Notes under the pieces: generated by a model | What the model was told of the DNA's origin: nothing | What the model saw: only the letters and a program-made list of their open reading frames with translations | Databases searched by the model: none | Source: Chlamydiota bacterium | GTDB taxonomy: Bacteria > Chlamydiota > Chlamydiia > Chlamydiales > Rhabdochlamydiaceae | DNA length: 64,000 nucleotides | Reading direction: 5' to 3' | Assembly: GCA_013288075.1 (NCBI GenBank) | Contig: JABDCQ010000004.1 | Coordinates: forward strand, 1 to 64,000 | Shown here: positions 62,366 to 64,000 of the stretch, piece after piece | Position numbering within the stretch: the stretch's first letter is position 1 | Layout of the letters: each line of letters begins with the position of its first letter | Program-made: the position numbers and the translations under genes

Positions 62366-62992
62366 ATGAGTATTTCAGCATCAAGCGCAGCCGTAGCAAA
62401 AGCTAGAGATTTAGAATTCGCGACTAGTTCTCAGGCCACTCCCTCAAATGGGGGCACTGAGTTAAAAGAGATGAAGTATCAGAATAAATCCTTTGCAGAA
62501 TCAATTTATTCCCTCGCCTTTGCCGAATCAAGTTATTCCCTAAGCGTTGAAGTCCGCGCGCTTACTGATATAGAAATCATAAAAGAAGAAAGTCATATAG
62601 CTCTTTGCACACACTTAAATATCATACTTCATGAAATACACAAAGCGCGGGAAGAATCCTCAGAAAAGGACAAGTATAAAAGAGGAGAGGAGTTCATCCA
62701 AAATATAATTAACACCAAACAGTTTAGATCCTCAATTGAAAAACGCTATAGCGTTATCTGCTTATTAGAGGCCAATAATTTAGGTGAAATTGACAGAGCC
62801 AATTTCTACATTCGCTGTCTATTAACCTCTGGACTTTCAGGCACAGTATGGGGCCTGAAGGAAATACAAGAAAGAATCGAAAATGCTTTGGACAGAGGGG
62901 AAAGATATTTTCCTCGCGTTGACCAAACGGGCCATATAGGGTTCGCTTCGCATGCAGCAGCTCTATCGCTTTTGCAAAAATACTCGCCTTGA
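62366..62992 (+). CDS. hypothetical protein
   Basis: ORF 208 aa with aaaggag RBS upstream. Confidence 0.65.
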   Translation: MSISASSAAVAKARDLEFATSSQATPSNGGTELKEMKYQNKSFAESIYSLAFAESSYSLSVEVRALTDIEIIKEESHIALCTHLNIILHEIHKAREESSEKDKYKRGEEFIQNIINTKQFRSSIEKRYSVICLLEANNLGEIDRANFYIRCLLTSGLSGTVWGLKEIQERIENALDRGERYFPRVDQTGHIGFASHAAALSLLQKYSP

Positions 62993-63012
62993 AAGATTTC
63001 TTCTTGAGGCTC

Positions 63013-63041
63013 AAAAAGCCGGGATTTCTTCCCGGCTTTTT
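63013..63041. terminator. Bidirectional terminator-like hairpin
   Basis: aaaaagccgggatttcttcccggcttttt between convergent genes. Confidence 0.85.
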
Positions 63042-63054
63042 CATTTTACGATGA

Positions 63055-64000
63055 TTAGAGGAGCAGATAAACGCCCATGCCGGCAAGGTAGCCGATGAGG
63101 GTGGGAAGGGATGCTTTTTTGAGGTAGGAGATGAAGTCTACCTTTTCAAGGCCCATCAGGGCAACGCCTGCGGCTGAACCGATGATGAGGATGCTTCCTC
63201 CTGTTCCGGCTGCGTAGGCAATCATGTGCCAGAAGCTGTGGTCTGTAGGGAAGATTGCCAAGGGGTACATGCCCATAGTGGCAGCTACTAGGGGAACGTT
63301 ATCGATTAGGGCTGATACAAGGCCAATAAAGGTGGCTATAAGGGGCAAGCTTTGCACTGTGCTATTTAGCCATGAGGCAATAGCCTGCAAGACTCCGACT
63401 GTTTCTAGGGTGTTTACAGCAAGTAATATGCCTAGAAAGAATAAAACGCCTGAGGTGTCGATCTTCGAGAAGATATGAGGAACGCGCAGGAAATGGCGCT
63501 CTTCGTGTTTATGATGCATCAAATCTGTGACAACCCAAAGAACAGCTAACCCAATTAAAATCCCCATAAAAGGAGGAAGGCCCGTAATGGCTTTAAAGAC
63601 AGGAACAAAAACTAAAGAGAGCACACCTAAACAAAAGACGAGTTTTCCCCCAGGCTGTCTAGGATTCTCAAGCTTTTCTGCTTTCGGGTATTTTCCTTTA
63701 AGCTGGAAGGTATAAATCACAAGAGGCACAAGAAGGGAAACTAAGCTTGGAAGGAAAAGGGATTTCATTACGGCAAGAGAAGTCAGCTGCCCGTTAATCC
63801 AGAGCATTGTTGTTGTGACATCTCCAATAGGTGTCCAGGCGCCGCCTGCGTTTGCTGCTACTACAACAATAAAGCAAAGGAAGTAGCGGTCTTCTTTTTC
63901 GCGCACAAGCTTACGGAGTAAAGAGACCATCAAAATGGTTGTTGTGAGGTTATCGAGAACTGAAGAAAGAAAAAAAGCGATAAGAGCAATGATCCAAAGA
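63055..64000 (-). CDS. nhaD: NhaD-type Na+/H+ antiporter, 5' end beyond window
   Basis: reading frame stays open to 64000 (ALIAFFLSSVLDNLTTTILM); AANAGGAWTPIGDVTTTMLW. Confidence 0.9.
   Translation of the reverse strand, partial: LWIIALIAFFLSSVLDNLTTTILMVSLLRKLVREKEDRYFLCFIVVVAANAGGAWTPIGDVTTTMLWINGQLTSLAVMKSLFLPSLVSLLVPLVIYTFQLKGKYPKAEKLENPRQPGGKLVFCLGVLSLVFVPVFKAITGLPPFMGILIGLAVLWVVTDLMHHKHEERHFLRVPHIFSKIDTSGVLFFLGILLAVNTLETVGVLQAIASWLNSTVQSLPLIATFIGLVSALIDNVPLVAATMGMYPLAIFPTDHSFWHMIAYAAGTGGSILIIGSAAGVALMGLEKVDFISYLKKASLPTLIGYLAGMGVYLLL

Overview
The window looks like a chromosomal segment of a Chlamydiota bacterium, probably an environmental or amoeba-associated lineage. This is inferred from the ftsH-tilS-lptFG and hflX-phnP-like neighbourhoods, the long FtsH N-terminus and the many effector-like proteins. 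Housekeeping genes include ftsH, tilS, lptF/G, aroK, rpsI, rplM, miaB, ligA, glgB, mtaB, radC, hflX, gltA, mdh and nhaD (partial). A full rRNA operon (16S-tRNA-Ala-tRNA-Ile-23S-5S) lies on the minus strand. Accessory content includes a Stealth-family protein, a DUF4143-type ATPase, a giant RHS protein followed by a duplicated secreted ORF pair, a Ser/Thr-kinase-like protein, tandem F-box/LRR-like proteins and an AbiE toxin-antitoxin pair. The strongest unexplained signal is a dense set of long palindromes between genes. About ten share 'CCTCTGTGGTTT' arms, with swapped internal cassettes and co-varying arms, and three other palindromes have different sequence. They sit alongside a ~734 bp inverted-repeat-bounded unit carrying a single GxxExxY (PD-(D/E)XK-like) ORF. 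A second strong signal is that the 3' ends of both F-box/LRR-like genes, including their last ~15 codons, derive from the 5S rRNA gene. All calls were made by reading the sequence; no database search was run.
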